DNA of 64,000 nt from Paracholeplasma brassicae (GCF_000967915.1 NC_022549.1:980366-1044365); one strand, 5' to 3'; shown: positions 55,038 to 63,930, numbered from the stretch's first letter. Translations and numbers: made by a program. The notes: generated by a model from the letters alone, not told the origin.

Positions 55038-55775
55038 TTAATCCTCGTAATCAATCAAGAGTTGATCGATTTTAAAGACTTGGTTCATAAATGCATTAGA
55101 ATTATTCTGAAGGACATTATTTGTATCATAAGAACCAATACTTGGATCAAAATATAAATCAAAAAATATAATTACCACACTATTAGCGTCATTTTGTTTG
55201 GCAAGCGAGACATCATCAATTAACGTGTAATTGCTGACCTCAGGCACAAAGTAAGTGTTTGCGTAACTAAATAAGGTCTTTTGATCGGCAGATTCTACGC
55301 TGTTGTTTAGATATTTCACGGCTTTAACTTCATATTTAAAAGCGCGTTGTATTTGATTGTTGATTTGGTTAAACCCGAGTGACATAACACCATTAAGTTT
55401 TAAATCGAGTGTCGTATCGGTTGTTGAACGATTACTAATGGTAATCGCAAAACTAAGTTTATCAGAAGGTTTTAATTTTTGAGGTATAACCGCACTTGCT
55501 GTAGGATTTTCTAAGAAATCGTAACAAAACGTTGTGTTATTACACGTATTGTTTTCTAATGTGTATGAACTACTACCATCAAATGTATCTTCATCGTTAT
55601 ATCTATAGAAATCAAAGTCGATTGCTAAATCTTTGACGCTTGCCACGAAAGGAGAAACACTTGCGTTTCTTGACTGTGAAATCCATGCGAAAACAACGCT
55701 CGTAAATAGACCAAGGGTTAATATGAATAACCCAATGGTCAAGAAGAACAAACGATTACTTTGGTTTCTTCTCAT
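55038..55775 (-). CDS. Secreted protein with SipW-type signal peptide
   Basis: 245 residues. Signal peptide LFFLTIGLFILTLGLFTS followed by VVFAWISQSRNA. The mature region is predominantly beta, with a possible disulfide loop (NNTCNNTTFCYDF), KLSFAITISNRSTTDTTLDL and VVIIFFDLYFDPSIGSYDT. It ends 3 nt before the signal peptidase copy 1 start, so the substrate-like protein and peptidase are coupled. GGAGGG precedes the ATG. Distant relative of TasA/camelysin-like proteins; no direct evidence for function. Confidence 0.75.
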   Translation of the reverse strand: MRRNQSNRLFFLTIGLFILTLGLFTSVVFAWISQSRNASVSPFVASVKDLAIDFDFYRYNDEDTFDGSSSYTLENNTCNNTTFCYDFLENPTASAVIPQKLKPSDKLSFAITISNRSTTDTTLDLKLNGVMSLGFNQINNQIQRAFKYEVKAVKYLNNSVESADQKTLFSYANTYFVPEVSNYTLIDDVSLAKQNDANSVVIIFFDLYFDPSIGSYDTNNVLQNNSNAFMNQVFKIDQLLIDYED

Positions 55776-55793
55776 AATTAACCCTCCTTACTT

Positions 55794-57788
55794 CTATTTC
55801 TCTTTTTCTTTTTGGTTCTTTAACTTCAAGACATTTTCATAGGCAGTCTTTTCAGCCTCAAGTTTGTGAAGCGTGCGCTCTTTTAGTTTTTCAAACTTAC
55901 TTTCAAGCTTAACTTGATTATTTTCGTGTTGTGCACGCAGTTTGACTTTAATGTGCGCTTCTTTTTGACGTTTTTCTTCTTTAATTTGTTTTAATTCTGC
56001 CATGTAATAAGCCTTAATGCGTTTCTTTTCTTCTTTAAGCTTATCTGCTTGTTCCTTTTTAAATGCTTTGATTTGCTTTTCTACTTCTTGAGATTGTTGT
56101 TTCTTTTCAAGCTCAAATTTGGATGTTATTTTAGCGAGTTTTTCTTCATAAGACTTATCAAGCTTCTCTTTTTCAGCCAAGAGTTTCACATTTTCTAAGT
56201 GATTTCGCTCTTCAACTGATTTTTTGAGTAGTTCTTCTGTTTGTTGGCGTTCTTTTTGAAGTTCTTCTTTCATTTTAGACGTATACTTTAAGCTTTCAGC
56301 CAACAGTTTATCGTTTTCTTTGGCCATTTGTCTTTCATTTTTTAATCGTTCAAGTTCTTTTTGTTCGGTTATTGATTTTTCTTGGCGTTTGGATAAACTT
56401 GAGATCAATCGTTGGTCATTCTTTTCGATTTCTTTTAACAAACTACGTTCAAGACGGATGGCATTGTTGTAATCGACTTCTTTTGTCTCTCTAATGATTC
56501 GAGCAATACGTTGTTTTTCTTTAAGTTCTTTTAACAAAACCTCAGGATCATCATTTTTGACTAGTTGTCTAAACACATCAGTTTCAGTATCTAATTGAAA
56601 ATGTGACTCATAAACCCCATTCGTAATATTGATTAAATCACGAATGGCACGTTTTAAGCCCACTTCATAGGTGGATGACTTTTCTAACTGTTCGTCCAAA
56701 TCCTTCTTAAACAACTTTTTGTTTTGTTCTAAAAAGTATTGATTTAGGTTGGTATCTTCGAGTTCAATTCCTGAAGGTTCTTCAATCACATCATCAATGT
56801 GTTTTGTTGATACATTAAAGTGTTTCTTCCGATACGCTTTAAGCTCAATTTCATCGTATAATTCTTTACGCTTGTTTTGATTTGCAGTAATGGTAATAAA
56901 CGACGTCATTGCAAGACGTTCGACGTCTTTTAAATACGCCTTATCAAAAGTTAAATCCTTTTCTTTAACCGTTACGTCGTAGGCAACTAAATTATAACGA
57001 TCAAGAAATAACCAAAGCATGTAAGCATTTCTAAAATCCACATTCTTTAAGATGATTTGTGTTTTTATAATCGGTGGAATGACTTTTTTTTGCCCTTCCA
57101 TTAATTGCATAAACTGTGAACCTTTTAAAGAAGCAACCAGTTTGTCTAAGTGTTCAACCCGTTTTAACAGCTTTTTATTGTATTCGTTTAATTCAGGGTT
57201 ATCAAGTTCATCTTTTAATGTCACATCAATCGATAGATCCACATTTGTTTGATTTAGCTTAAACGCTGATTGGTAATTAAAATGTTTCTTTTCATACGAA
57301 TCAAAATTCTCTTTGATCGTATCTAAACGAGATCTCACAAAATGAAATAAACGTTCAATTAACGTCATAATAAACCGGTTTTCATAAATGCCGTAATCAA
57401 TGTCGGATTCTTGAACCATAATCTTTTTAGGCATCACAGAACCGTCTCTTCTAACTTCTTTAATCATATGAGTATGTGAGGCTAAATGTCTGATTGATTG
57501 ACTATTGACTTTTTTTGCCCTTTCAATCGCAACGATTTCTTCATCGTATTTTAAAGACGATTTCGGATTTTTTGTGATTTTATCTAAACTAGGAAAATAG
57601 GATTCAATGGTTTTAATCCATGTTTCATCAAACGCTTTTGATTCTGACATGTTTTTTTGATAAACCGTATTTGACCCACTCTTTAACGCCTTATAAAACT
57701 GAGTCGTGAATGGATCATTTTCGACTTGTGTGAGTAGATCGATGTAATTTTGGTAAATCAAATCCAACTGGTCCTGTGGTTTTTTCAT
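55794..57788 (-). CDS. DUF2357-like protein with long C-terminal coiled coil
   Basis: 664 residues, no signal peptide or transmembrane helix. The N-terminal ~400 residues are helical, with the segment DIDYGIYENRFIMTLIERLF at about 129-148, which resembles the ENRF-type core of DUF2357 proteins that accompany McrB-type ATPases (McrC-like partners). From about 430 to the end there is an uninterrupted Lys/Glu-rich coiled coil (LEKKQQSQEVEKQIKAFKKE and similar), where other DUF2357 proteins have a PD-(D/E)xK nuclease; I see no nuclease motif. It follows the AAA+ gene by 15 nt. I infer a cytoplasmic adaptor or scaffold partner of that ATPase. The family call is moderate. Confidence 0.62.
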   Translation of the reverse strand: MKKPQDQLDLIYQNYIDLLTQVENDPFTTQFYKALKSGSNTVYQKNMSESKAFDETWIKTIESYFPSLDKITKNPKSSLKYDEEIVAIERAKKVNSQSIRHLASHTHMIKEVRRDGSVMPKKIMVQESDIDYGIYENRFIMTLIERLFHFVRSRLDTIKENFDSYEKKHFNYQSAFKLNQTNVDLSIDVTLKDELDNPELNEYNKKLLKRVEHLDKLVASLKGSQFMQLMEGQKKVIPPIIKTQIILKNVDFRNAYMLWLFLDRYNLVAYDVTVKEKDLTFDKAYLKDVERLAMTSFITITANQNKRKELYDEIELKAYRKKHFNVSTKHIDDVIEEPSGIELEDTNLNQYFLEQNKKLFKKDLDEQLEKSSTYEVGLKRAIRDLINITNGVYESHFQLDTETDVFRQLVKNDDPEVLLKELKEKQRIARIIRETKEVDYNNAIRLERSLLKEIEKNDQRLISSLSKRQEKSITEQKELERLKNERQMAKENDKLLAESLKYTSKMKEELQKERQQTEELLKKSVEERNHLENVKLLAEKEKLDKSYEEKLAKITSKFELEKKQQSQEVEKQIKAFKKEQADKLKEEKKRIKAYYMAELKQIKEEKRQKEAHIKVKLRAQHENNQVKLESKFEKLKERTLHKLEAEKTAYENVLKLKNQKEKEK

Positions 57789-57803
57789 AGTTATCCCTGC
57801 TTA

Positions 57804-59324
57804 TTAAAATTGTTTTCTTAAATCATTAATGAATAATGTACATTCTTTAAAGGCATTTTTACCAAATAGTTTATCCATCACGGTAATTAATTCTGCAAGT
57901 TCATCTTGTAAGAATGGTAAGTTTAACGTTTCAAACTTTCTTAAGATCTTTCTTGCGACCATATAATCTAAGCCTTCAATTTCAGACCCACCACAGGCAA
58001 CAAACACAGGCACAAACGCTTTAATTTGTTTTGTGATACGGTTACCGAAAGTGATTTTAAATTTCGCTGCAATGAAATCATCTAATTTTTCAAGATTATC
58101 CATGGTCTTTGGCGTAATTGGGTTTGCTTTTTGAGCCGTTAGGAACAACGACTCTAAATATTCATGACTCATTGTTATACCATCTGTTGGTGGCGCATCT
58201 ATGAATTCCGCCTTTTGGTTCATGATGATCGATACCGCACGGTCATAGACCTTATCAGTAATCGTAAAGGTAGAGTCATCTTTATTAGCCGTGCCAACAA
58301 ACCAAACGTTTTGTGGCACCAATAACTTACCATTTTCAAAACGTCTTGGATCACCAGGTTGAGTATCCGGCACAATATCGATTTTCCATTCACTCACGTT
58401 TGGCATTTCCATAATTGATAAGAACTCAGCAAAATAGTATTCAATACGAGCTAAGTTTAATTCATCTAGGACGATGAAGTTTAAATCTTCGCGATACGTT
58501 GTTTCATAAAGTTCTTTTAAGAAGTCAGTTTCATTAAACTTCTTTGTAAATTCGTTAAGGTATCCAATCATTTCGGCACGATCACGCCATGACGGTTGAA
58601 CCGATATGATGGCTGAATCGTTACTAAAAAACTTCCCCATTGCGTAAGGTAAACTGGTCTTACCAGTCCCAGAAATACCTTCTAATATCATAATTTTCGA
58701 TGTAGCCATACCTGAAAAATAGGTTGCGATTGTTTTTTTATCGTAATAAAGTCCCAGTTTAGATGCTGAGAAATTGATAAAACGATTAATTAATTCTGGT
58801 AGACCAATCATATCCTCAGGACTCATTGTAACGGATGTAATTTGATTCTTATAGGTGTTATCTACTTGAATCAATTTAGCAAAACGGGACGTAATGACTT
58901 TTGGTTTATCATCAAATGGGTTATCTTGTCCTGAATAACCAGTGACATTGCCCATTTTGAGTTGAAGAATTTTATTCTTTTCATCCGCAAGTTCTACGGT
59001 CTTTTGGCTTAAAAGAGCAATTTCTTCTAAGAGTTCGTCTTTATCTAGCTCAGACTTCGCAAAACGAATGTAATGTCTTAAAAACTGGTAAAGTCTTATG
59101 ACAATAAAAATAATGAATATGACGTTGATTCCAATTACGACAATGGCGATTAACCAGTCTAGGAATCCGAACGTTTTACTCGCATCGATTAAATTTTTAA
59201 AATAATTAACGACGTCATTAAAAAGTAAATCGGCAAACGCTTCAAAAATTCTTTTGAAAAATTCGCCGATGTTTGAAAATAACCTTCTAATAAAGTCGAC
59301 ATAATAACGTGCAAAATTGACCAT
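57804..59324 (-). CDS. Membrane-anchored McrB-type AAA+ ATPase
   Basis: 506 residues. An amphipathic N-terminal stretch (1-50) and one clear transmembrane helix (about 54-78) are followed by a short coiled coil (93-122) and the AAA+ module: Walker A LEGISGTGKTSLPYAMG (216-223), Walker B FIVLDELNLARIEYYFAEFL (DELN at 287-290), the McrB-like NLAR..YYF continuation, and sensor 1 VWFVGTANKDDSTFTITDKV. McrB proteins are GTPases of restriction systems; the GTP-specific NTxD motif is not evident here, the loop reads GTANKDDS. No DNA-recognition domain is present. Membrane anchoring and the neighbours point to a role at the secretion site. Confidence 0.85.
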   Translation of the reverse strand: MVNFARYYVDFIRRLFSNIGEFFKRIFEAFADLLFNDVVNYFKNLIDASKTFGFLDWLIAIVVIGINVIFIIFIVIRLYQFLRHYIRFAKSELDKDELLEEIALLSQKTVELADEKNKILQLKMGNVTGYSGQDNPFDDKPKVITSRFAKLIQVDNTYKNQITSVTMSPEDMIGLPELINRFINFSASKLGLYYDKKTIATYFSGMATSKIMILEGISGTGKTSLPYAMGKFFSNDSAIISVQPSWRDRAEMIGYLNEFTKKFNETDFLKELYETTYREDLNFIVLDELNLARIEYYFAEFLSIMEMPNVSEWKIDIVPDTQPGDPRRFENGKLLVPQNVWFVGTANKDDSTFTITDKVYDRAVSIIMNQKAEFIDAPPTDGITMSHEYLESLFLTAQKANPITPKTMDNLEKLDDFIAAKFKITFGNRITKQIKAFVPVFVACGGSEIEGLDYMVARKILRKFETLNLPFLQDELAELITVMDKLFGKNAFKECTLFINDLRKQF

Positions 59325-59342
59325 CGTATTACCTCTACTTAG

Positions 59343-60065
59343 TTAGGATTGTTTGTTTTGTTGTTCTTTCTTTAATTCTTCTAATAATTCTTTTCTTAAT
59401 TTCTCTTTTTCGGCTTCGAGTTCTTGTAAAACTTTTTCTTTATCTTGTTGATGTTTTTCTTCCATCTTATTCTTACTAATTGATAATACCGCTCTTGCAA
59501 GGTTTATGCCTTGAATCACTAGTAAAACAAAGACTGGTAGAATGATTGCGATTGCAAATCCAACCGGTGTTTGAAGTCTATCAAGTGTTGTACCTGCATT
59601 TGACCAAGTACTTCTGTGTACTGCGATTAGATCGTCATGTAATACTGTTTCATACTGTTTACCTTCGTTGTTTTCACCCTTGACGTATGCCGCACTATTG
59701 GCTGCTTTATCCCCTTGTGTGATCACGTAGTTTGATCCAATATCAACGATTCTGTGGGTATTAATTCTTAAAATATTCCAATCATAGAAGGTAACAATAT
59801 CGCCTTCTTTTAAATCTTTAATTGATTTATCATTTAACATACGTACGATGATTAAATCGCCTTTATCAAATGAGTTTTCTTTTGAACCTTCCATTGAGTC
59901 TGAAACGACCGATAAGAACCCATAACCTAATGCGTTAGGGATGTCGTTAGCCTTCTTAATTCTCATATTCGCAATTGAAAAAATCAATAAAGCTGCAAGG
60001 ATAATGTAAAATACTACATTTCCAGTAATACTTAATATTCGTTGAACCGTGTTTTTGTTTTTCAC
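59343..60065 (-). CDS. sipW: Signal peptidase I, SipW-like (ER type), copy 2
   Basis: 240 residues, GTG start with AAAGGAG upstream. Transmembrane helices at about 13-33 and 167-188. Catalytic Ser57 in LSVVSDSMEGSKENSF, His104 in LRINTHRIVDIGSNYV and Asp119 in ITQGDKAANSAAYV, i.e. the SipW/ER-type pattern. The cytoplasmic tail (from about 197) is a charged coiled coil ending EKEKLRKELLEELKKEQQN, closely matching the tail of copy 1 although the catalytic domains differ a good deal. It follows the TasA-like genes and precedes the AAA+ gene by 18 nt. Confidence 0.9.
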   Translation of the reverse strand: MKNKNTVQRILSITGNVVFYIILAALLIFSIANMRIKKANDIPNALGYGFLSVVSDSMEGSKENSFDKGDLIIVRMLNDKSIKDLKEGDIVTFYDWNILRINTHRIVDIGSNYVITQGDKAANSAAYVKGENNEGKQYETVLHDDLIAVHRSTWSNAGTTLDRLQTPVGFAIAIILPVFVLLVIQGINLARAVLSISKNKMEEKHQQDKEKVLQELEAEKEKLRKELLEELKKEQQNKQS

Positions 60066-60170
60066 TTAACGCATCTCCTTTTAAATTAGCCGAATTTATC
60101 TAATTTAAATTATAATATAAAAACGCTTTAAAATCTATATTTTATTGATTTTTTCTATTGGTTATTAGAA

Positions 60171-60208
60171 ATTTGGTTAGATCCACTACTTGTGAGTAGA
60201 TCTAACCA
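60171..60208 (-). other. Strong hairpin between major TasA-like gene and signal peptidase gene
   Basis: TTGGTTAGATC / GATCTAACCAA arms with further partial pairing inside. There is no good T-tract on the minus strand, so it may be a partial terminator or an RNA-stability element that lets the TasA-like subunits be made in excess over the peptidase and ATPase. Confidence 0.6.
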
Positions 60209-60242
60209 ATGTTTGTCTAATAAAATTCAGTTATTAAATATC

Positions 60243-61154
60243 TTATTCTTTTCCTTCAAATGATAAGGTTATAGCAATTGCTTCTTTTAAAATGGCATTA
60301 AAAGTGTCGGCATCCCATCCTTCAATCCATACTTTAACATCTAGATTACCTGTATTATATGTAATTCCATTTTCAGTAGCTGCACCAGCTAAGTTAAGAA
60401 CATCAAATCCATTAGGTGTTCCTGTTGTGCCAGCTGGGAAGCTTGTTTCTGTCGCAAGCATCGTTTGACCACTTAAAGCTGGGAACTGATTATCTGGGTT
60501 TTTAGCATTATGATAAGCGATTGCTCCATCAGTAATAATAATTTGGCTTCCGCTGTTTTCTACACCTTCAATTACACCATCGGCTAATTGAAATGCTTTT
60601 GTGACTGTCCCAACAACTGCTACTCTCACTGCATTTGCTGCTCTAACATCAACTGGAGCTGCAGGTGTGGCTTGTGATCCATCAGCCATTAAAAACGTTG
60701 TGTCTGGTGTCCACGATTTAACATCAGAACCGATTGTTGCATTTTGCCAATATAATTTAGTTGCATTTTGTGATCTAAAATACAAAGTAAACGATATATA
60801 TGAACCGGCAGGAGCTGTGTTTGATACCAAAGTTCCGACAGGATTATCTGTAACATCGGAAACTGAGATTTTAGTGAAGTTTATCGCATCAGTTGTAGTT
60901 ACGTCTGATAACACCGGTGTTTCACCACCATTTTGTGATTCTAAAAATGCATTAATCACACTACTTGGAAGTGTTGAATACCAATTAGTTTGATCTAGAG
61001 ACACTTCAATACCTTCACCTGCTGTAACTTCAGCATTGAACTGACCAATTTCTGCTCTATTTGATAATGTGAACCAAGCGAATGTGCTTGTTCCTAAAGC
61101 CGCAACCGTAATGATTACAGCTGTAATTGATAATAATAATTTTTTCATTTTCAT
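60243..61154 (-). CDS. TasA/camelysin-like fibre-type protein with SipW-type signal peptide (paralogue A)
   Basis: 303 residues. Signal peptide KKLLLSITAVIITVAALG then TSTFAWFTLSNRAEI, the clearest SipW-type signal in the locus. The mature protein is beta-rich: INFTKISVSDVTDNPVGTL, SYISFTLYFRSQNATKLYWQ, AANAVRVAVVG and a C-terminal VKVWIEGWDADTFNAILKEA. The WIEGWDAD motif recurs in the neighbouring paralogues and, altered, in the first gene of the operon. AAAGGAG precedes the ATG. It is about 70-80 percent identical by eye to paralogue B directly upstream, a recent tandem duplication. Likely a major structural subunit. Confidence 0.85.
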   Translation of the reverse strand: MKMKKLLLSITAVIITVAALGTSTFAWFTLSNRAEIGQFNAEVTAGEGIEVSLDQTNWYSTLPSSVINAFLESQNGGETPVLSDVTTTDAINFTKISVSDVTDNPVGTLVSNTAPAGSYISFTLYFRSQNATKLYWQNATIGSDVKSWTPDTTFLMADGSQATPAAPVDVRAANAVRVAVVGTVTKAFQLADGVIEGVENSGSQIIITDGAIAYHNAKNPDNQFPALSGQTMLATETSFPAGTTGTPNGFDVLNLAGAATENGITYNTGNLDVKVWIEGWDADTFNAILKEAIAITLSFEGKE

Positions 61155-62082
61155 TTTTCTCCTTTATTTTAATTCTTATTTTTTTTACTTTTCCTTCGAA
61201 AGAAAGTGTAACATTAATCGCTTCTTTTAAAATTGCATTGAAAGTATCTGCATCCCAACCTTCAATCCACACTTTTACAACTAAATTACCTGTATTATAG
61301 TCTATACCATTATCAGTAGCTGTACCATTTAAATCGAGTATGTCAAATCCATTAGGTGTTCCTACAACAGTACTTTCAGGGAAACTTGTAGCTGCTTCTA
61401 ATATGCTAACACTAGATAATTCAGGATACACATTGTCTGGGTTTTTTGCATTGTGATATGCAATTGCACCATTTAAAACGATTGAGTTACTAGCACTATT
61501 CACAACACCTTCAACTGAACCTGATGCTACTTGAAATGCTTTTGTTACTGTTCCCACAACTGCAACTCTAACTGCGTTTGCAGCTCTAACATTGACTGGA
61601 GCTGATGGATTTACACTTGTGCCATCTGCCATTAAGAAAGTTGTGTCTGGTGTCCATGATTTGACTTCGGATCCTATCGTTGCATTTTGCCAATATAATT
61701 CAGTTGCATTTTGTGATCTGAAAAATAATGTAAATGAAATGTAGGAGCTAGCAGGAGCAGCAGTTGGTACTAATGTCCCAACAGAATCACCTGTAACATC
61801 TTGAATTGATACTTTAGTGAATGCCACTGCATTGGTTGTTGTTACTGCTTCTAAAATTGGCGTTTCTCCATCATTTTGTGATTCTAAAAATGCATTAATA
61901 ACACTACTTGGAAGTGTTGAGTACCAGTTCGTTCCATCGATAGATACTTCAATACCTTCCCCTGCTGTAACTTCTGCATCGAATGAACCAATTTCTGCTC
62001 TATTTGATAGAGTAAACCATGCGAATGTTGATGCGCCAAGTGCTGCAACGACTAAGGTTACTGCAACAATGCTCATCACCAA
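61057..62082 (-). pseudogene. TasA/camelysin-like protein, paralogue B, disrupted by two 1-base indels at its ends
   Basis: The central sequence (GASTFAWFTLSNRAEIGSF to WIEGWDADTFNAILKEAINV) is an intact paralogue of the neighbouring gene. At the 5' end the true start is probably the ATG at 62104 (MKNLYKK..., GGAG upstream), but an A7 run (62083-62089) has one A too many to join it to the signal peptide. At the 3' end the frame misses the expected stop after SFEGK (61185-61187 in the shifted frame) because of one extra A at 61189-61192, and reads into the next gene's signal-peptide region. Corrected span 61185-62104 gives 305 residues, like paralogue A. Confidence 0.8.
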
Positions 62083-62128
62083 TTTTTTTGTATAAGTTTT
62101 TCATTTTCTTTTTTCTCCATTTTCTCTT

Positions 62129-63097
62129 TTATAAGTTTTCATTTATTTCGGTAAGACTGTTTGCTGGTTTGAATGTGAGTTGTATTTTGATTGTGTCATT
62201 CAAAATGGCATCAAACATATCCGCGTCCCAGCCTTCAAGCCAAATGTTGATTGTTAGTAAGCCTTTGTAGTAAACTCTACCGTACTCATCTAACTCGTTT
62301 GTTTCTATGAGCCTTAACAACAAGGATTCATCACCTAAGGCTAAGTTTGGGTTATATTCTGCAAACTTTGATAGCTGATATATCGTTTCAGGTATGATCT
62401 TTGGTGGGGTTAGATTACGACTGGTTACTTGATTGTAGTAAGCAAGCCCGCCGTAAGGCTTACCAAAACCTCTTAGCTCATTTTCACTTGGATCATAAAT
62501 GGTTGTAAGTAGACTGTCTTCTTCTCTTAAGTCTTGTTCGTTAAGCTTTTGCTCAACAAATGATACCCGAACTGCGTTTGATGCAAACGCCTTAAATGTT
62601 TCACCTGCATTCACGATTCTTGTTTCTGAATGCTGATATGTGACTTTTGATCTAAAATCCACACCCTTAGATAAGAAGTAGGTCCCCTCATCTGGTGGTG
62701 TGTCATAGATCGCACCTACGTTTACGTTTTCATATAGATATACGTTACGATAGGGAGAGGTTGATCTGAAGTAGAAATCAAGCGAGATATAATCACGATT
62801 CTTTCCTGCTTCTTTTAAATTTTGTTGGATACCAGTATAGAAAGTCTTGCCATCATAACTGGTCACATCCGTTAATTTTAACTTAGACAACTCGTCTAAG
62901 ATTGCTTGCCCTTGAAGGTTTTGCTCATAGTTTATGCCATCAAGAGACATTTCAAGTCGGTTACCTAGTGTAGCATTGATGCCAATGCCTTCGACTCTAT
63001 TAACCGTTGTAATGGTAATCCATGCGAAGGTCGATGCGCCAAGTGTGATTGTTAAGAGTGTAAATGAAATCGATAATAACAAGATTTTTTTTATCAT
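62129..63097 (-). CDS. TasA-like protein with SipW-type signal peptide (divergent paralogue C)
   Basis: 322 residues. Signal peptide KKILLLSISFTLLTITLGA then STFAWITITTVNRV. The mature domain follows the paralogues' order at lower identity: DGINYEQNLQGQAILDEL, RDYISLDFYFRSTSPYRNVY, FASNAVRVSFVEQ and the C-terminal NIWLEGWDADMFDAILNDTI. It overlaps the preceding gene by 4 nt (ATGA) and is translated second from the riboswitch-controlled promoter. Possibly a minor or tip/base subunit of the same fibre. Confidence 0.82.
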   Translation of the reverse strand: MIKKILLLSISFTLLTITLGASTFAWITITTVNRVEGIGINATLGNRLEMSLDGINYEQNLQGQAILDELSKLKLTDVTSYDGKTFYTGIQQNLKEAGKNRDYISLDFYFRSTSPYRNVYLYENVNVGAIYDTPPDEGTYFLSKGVDFRSKVTYQHSETRIVNAGETFKAFASNAVRVSFVEQKLNEQDLREEDSLLTTIYDPSENELRGFGKPYGGLAYYNQVTSRNLTPPKIIPETIYQLSKFAEYNPNLALGDESLLLRLIETNELDEYGRVYYKGLLTINIWLEGWDADMFDAILNDTIKIQLTFKPANSLTEINENL

Positions 63098-63804
63098 CTA
63101 TCCGCATTTGAAATTTCAAAGTTGATTTGAAACCTTATTCTTCCACCTAACATCTCATCACTTGAGTCTTGACCTTCAATCCACATAAGATAAGTAAATT
63201 TTCTAATTTGTCCTGCTTGTAATTTGTTAATATCTCTTTCGGCAACTGTCGTTCCGCTAAAGGTGACTGCCTCAGGAAGGTTCACATAATTTTTAGGAAA
63301 TGGGTCTTCTTTTTGATACATGGTCCTGGTGACTTCACCTTGGAGGTTGTCCTCAATCACAAGTATTCGAATCGCATCATCTAAATTATTGTGAATATCA
63401 TTTAGTGAAATGGTGTAAGTCAAATCAACCATTTCAAGCCCGCTATTCTTTATATAAAATGTGTACGCGGTATAGTCTTTGTTGTTTGGATCAGTGTATC
63501 TACCGTCAGTATTAATTGCGGCTTCCACATTCAAAAATAGATAAGTTGTATCAAGTGCATCCATCGTTGGGTTTACAAAGAGTCTAGATGCTGCATTTGT
63601 AAAATCCAAACTCTCAGACAATTGAATATTCTTTTCACTTGCCTCAGGACTCATTGTTAATGCATAAGTCCCAGTTTGAAGCCCATAGAATGTCACAAAT
63701 CCAAATCCTAAGGAAAGTAGACCACTGATCAAAATGATTAATGTGACGTATCTTCTTTTTAATTTAGGTTTTTTTTGTGCACCAAGTACTTCAGATAGCC
63801 TCAT
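63094..63804 (-). CDS. Single-TM surface protein, first gene of the riboswitch-controlled locus
   Basis: 236 residues. A basic N-terminus (KKPKLKRRYV) precedes one hydrophobic segment (about 19-42) that lacks the FAW pattern, so it may stay as a membrane anchor. The exterior part is beta-rich, with LDTTYLFLNVEAAINTDGR, YTFYIKNSGLEMVDLTYTIS and RKFTYLMWIEGQDSSDEMLG; the MWIEGQD segment matches the W-x-EG-x-D motif of the TasA-like proteins. So it appears to be a related fold that is anchored rather than released. A GAAGGTG site precedes the ATG, immediately after the riboswitch terminator. Confidence 0.75.
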   Translation of the reverse strand: MRLSEVLGAQKKPKLKRRYVTLIILISGLLSLGFGFVTFYGLQTGTYALTMSPEASEKNIQLSESLDFTNAASRLFVNPTMDALDTTYLFLNVEAAINTDGRYTDPNNKDYTAYTFYIKNSGLEMVDLTYTISLNDIHNNLDDAIRILVIEDNLQGEVTRTMYQKEDPFPKNYVNLPEAVTFSGTTVAERDINKLQAGQIRKFTYLMWIEGQDSSDEMLGGRIRFQINFEISNADR

Positions 63805-63832
63805 ATAATCACCTTCTATCTATGTCTTAGTA

Positions 63833-63923
63833 TATAAAAAAGCCAGTCGCTCACTTAACGTGTGCAACTGGCTACCATTTCAGGCCCTATAGTTTTGCGT
63901 CACTAGATTTCTCTAGTTTTGCC
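63833..63923 (-). promoter_or_regulatory. Class I c-di-GMP riboswitch (GEMM-I), single copy
   Basis: Minus strand: GGCAAAA, stem CTAGA-GAAA-TCTAG, GACGCAAAAC, GGGCCTGAA, ATGGTAGCCAG, TTGC, then a terminator in which AGCCAGTTGC-ACAC pairs with GAGCGACTGGCT, followed by TTTTTT. The core has ACGCAAAAC where the tandem copies have ACGCAAAGC, so one expected pair of the second helix is an A-C mismatch; ligand affinity may differ. As in the tandem copies, overlap of aptamer and terminator predicts an ON switch for c-di-GMP. Confidence 0.9.
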
Positions 63924-63930
63924 TTTTAAC

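Noticed and set aside
55794-59324. A type IV (McrBC-like) restriction system
   Set aside because: The ATPase has a transmembrane anchor and no DNA-recognition domain, and no nuclease motif is seen in the partner. The surrounding genes concern secretion.
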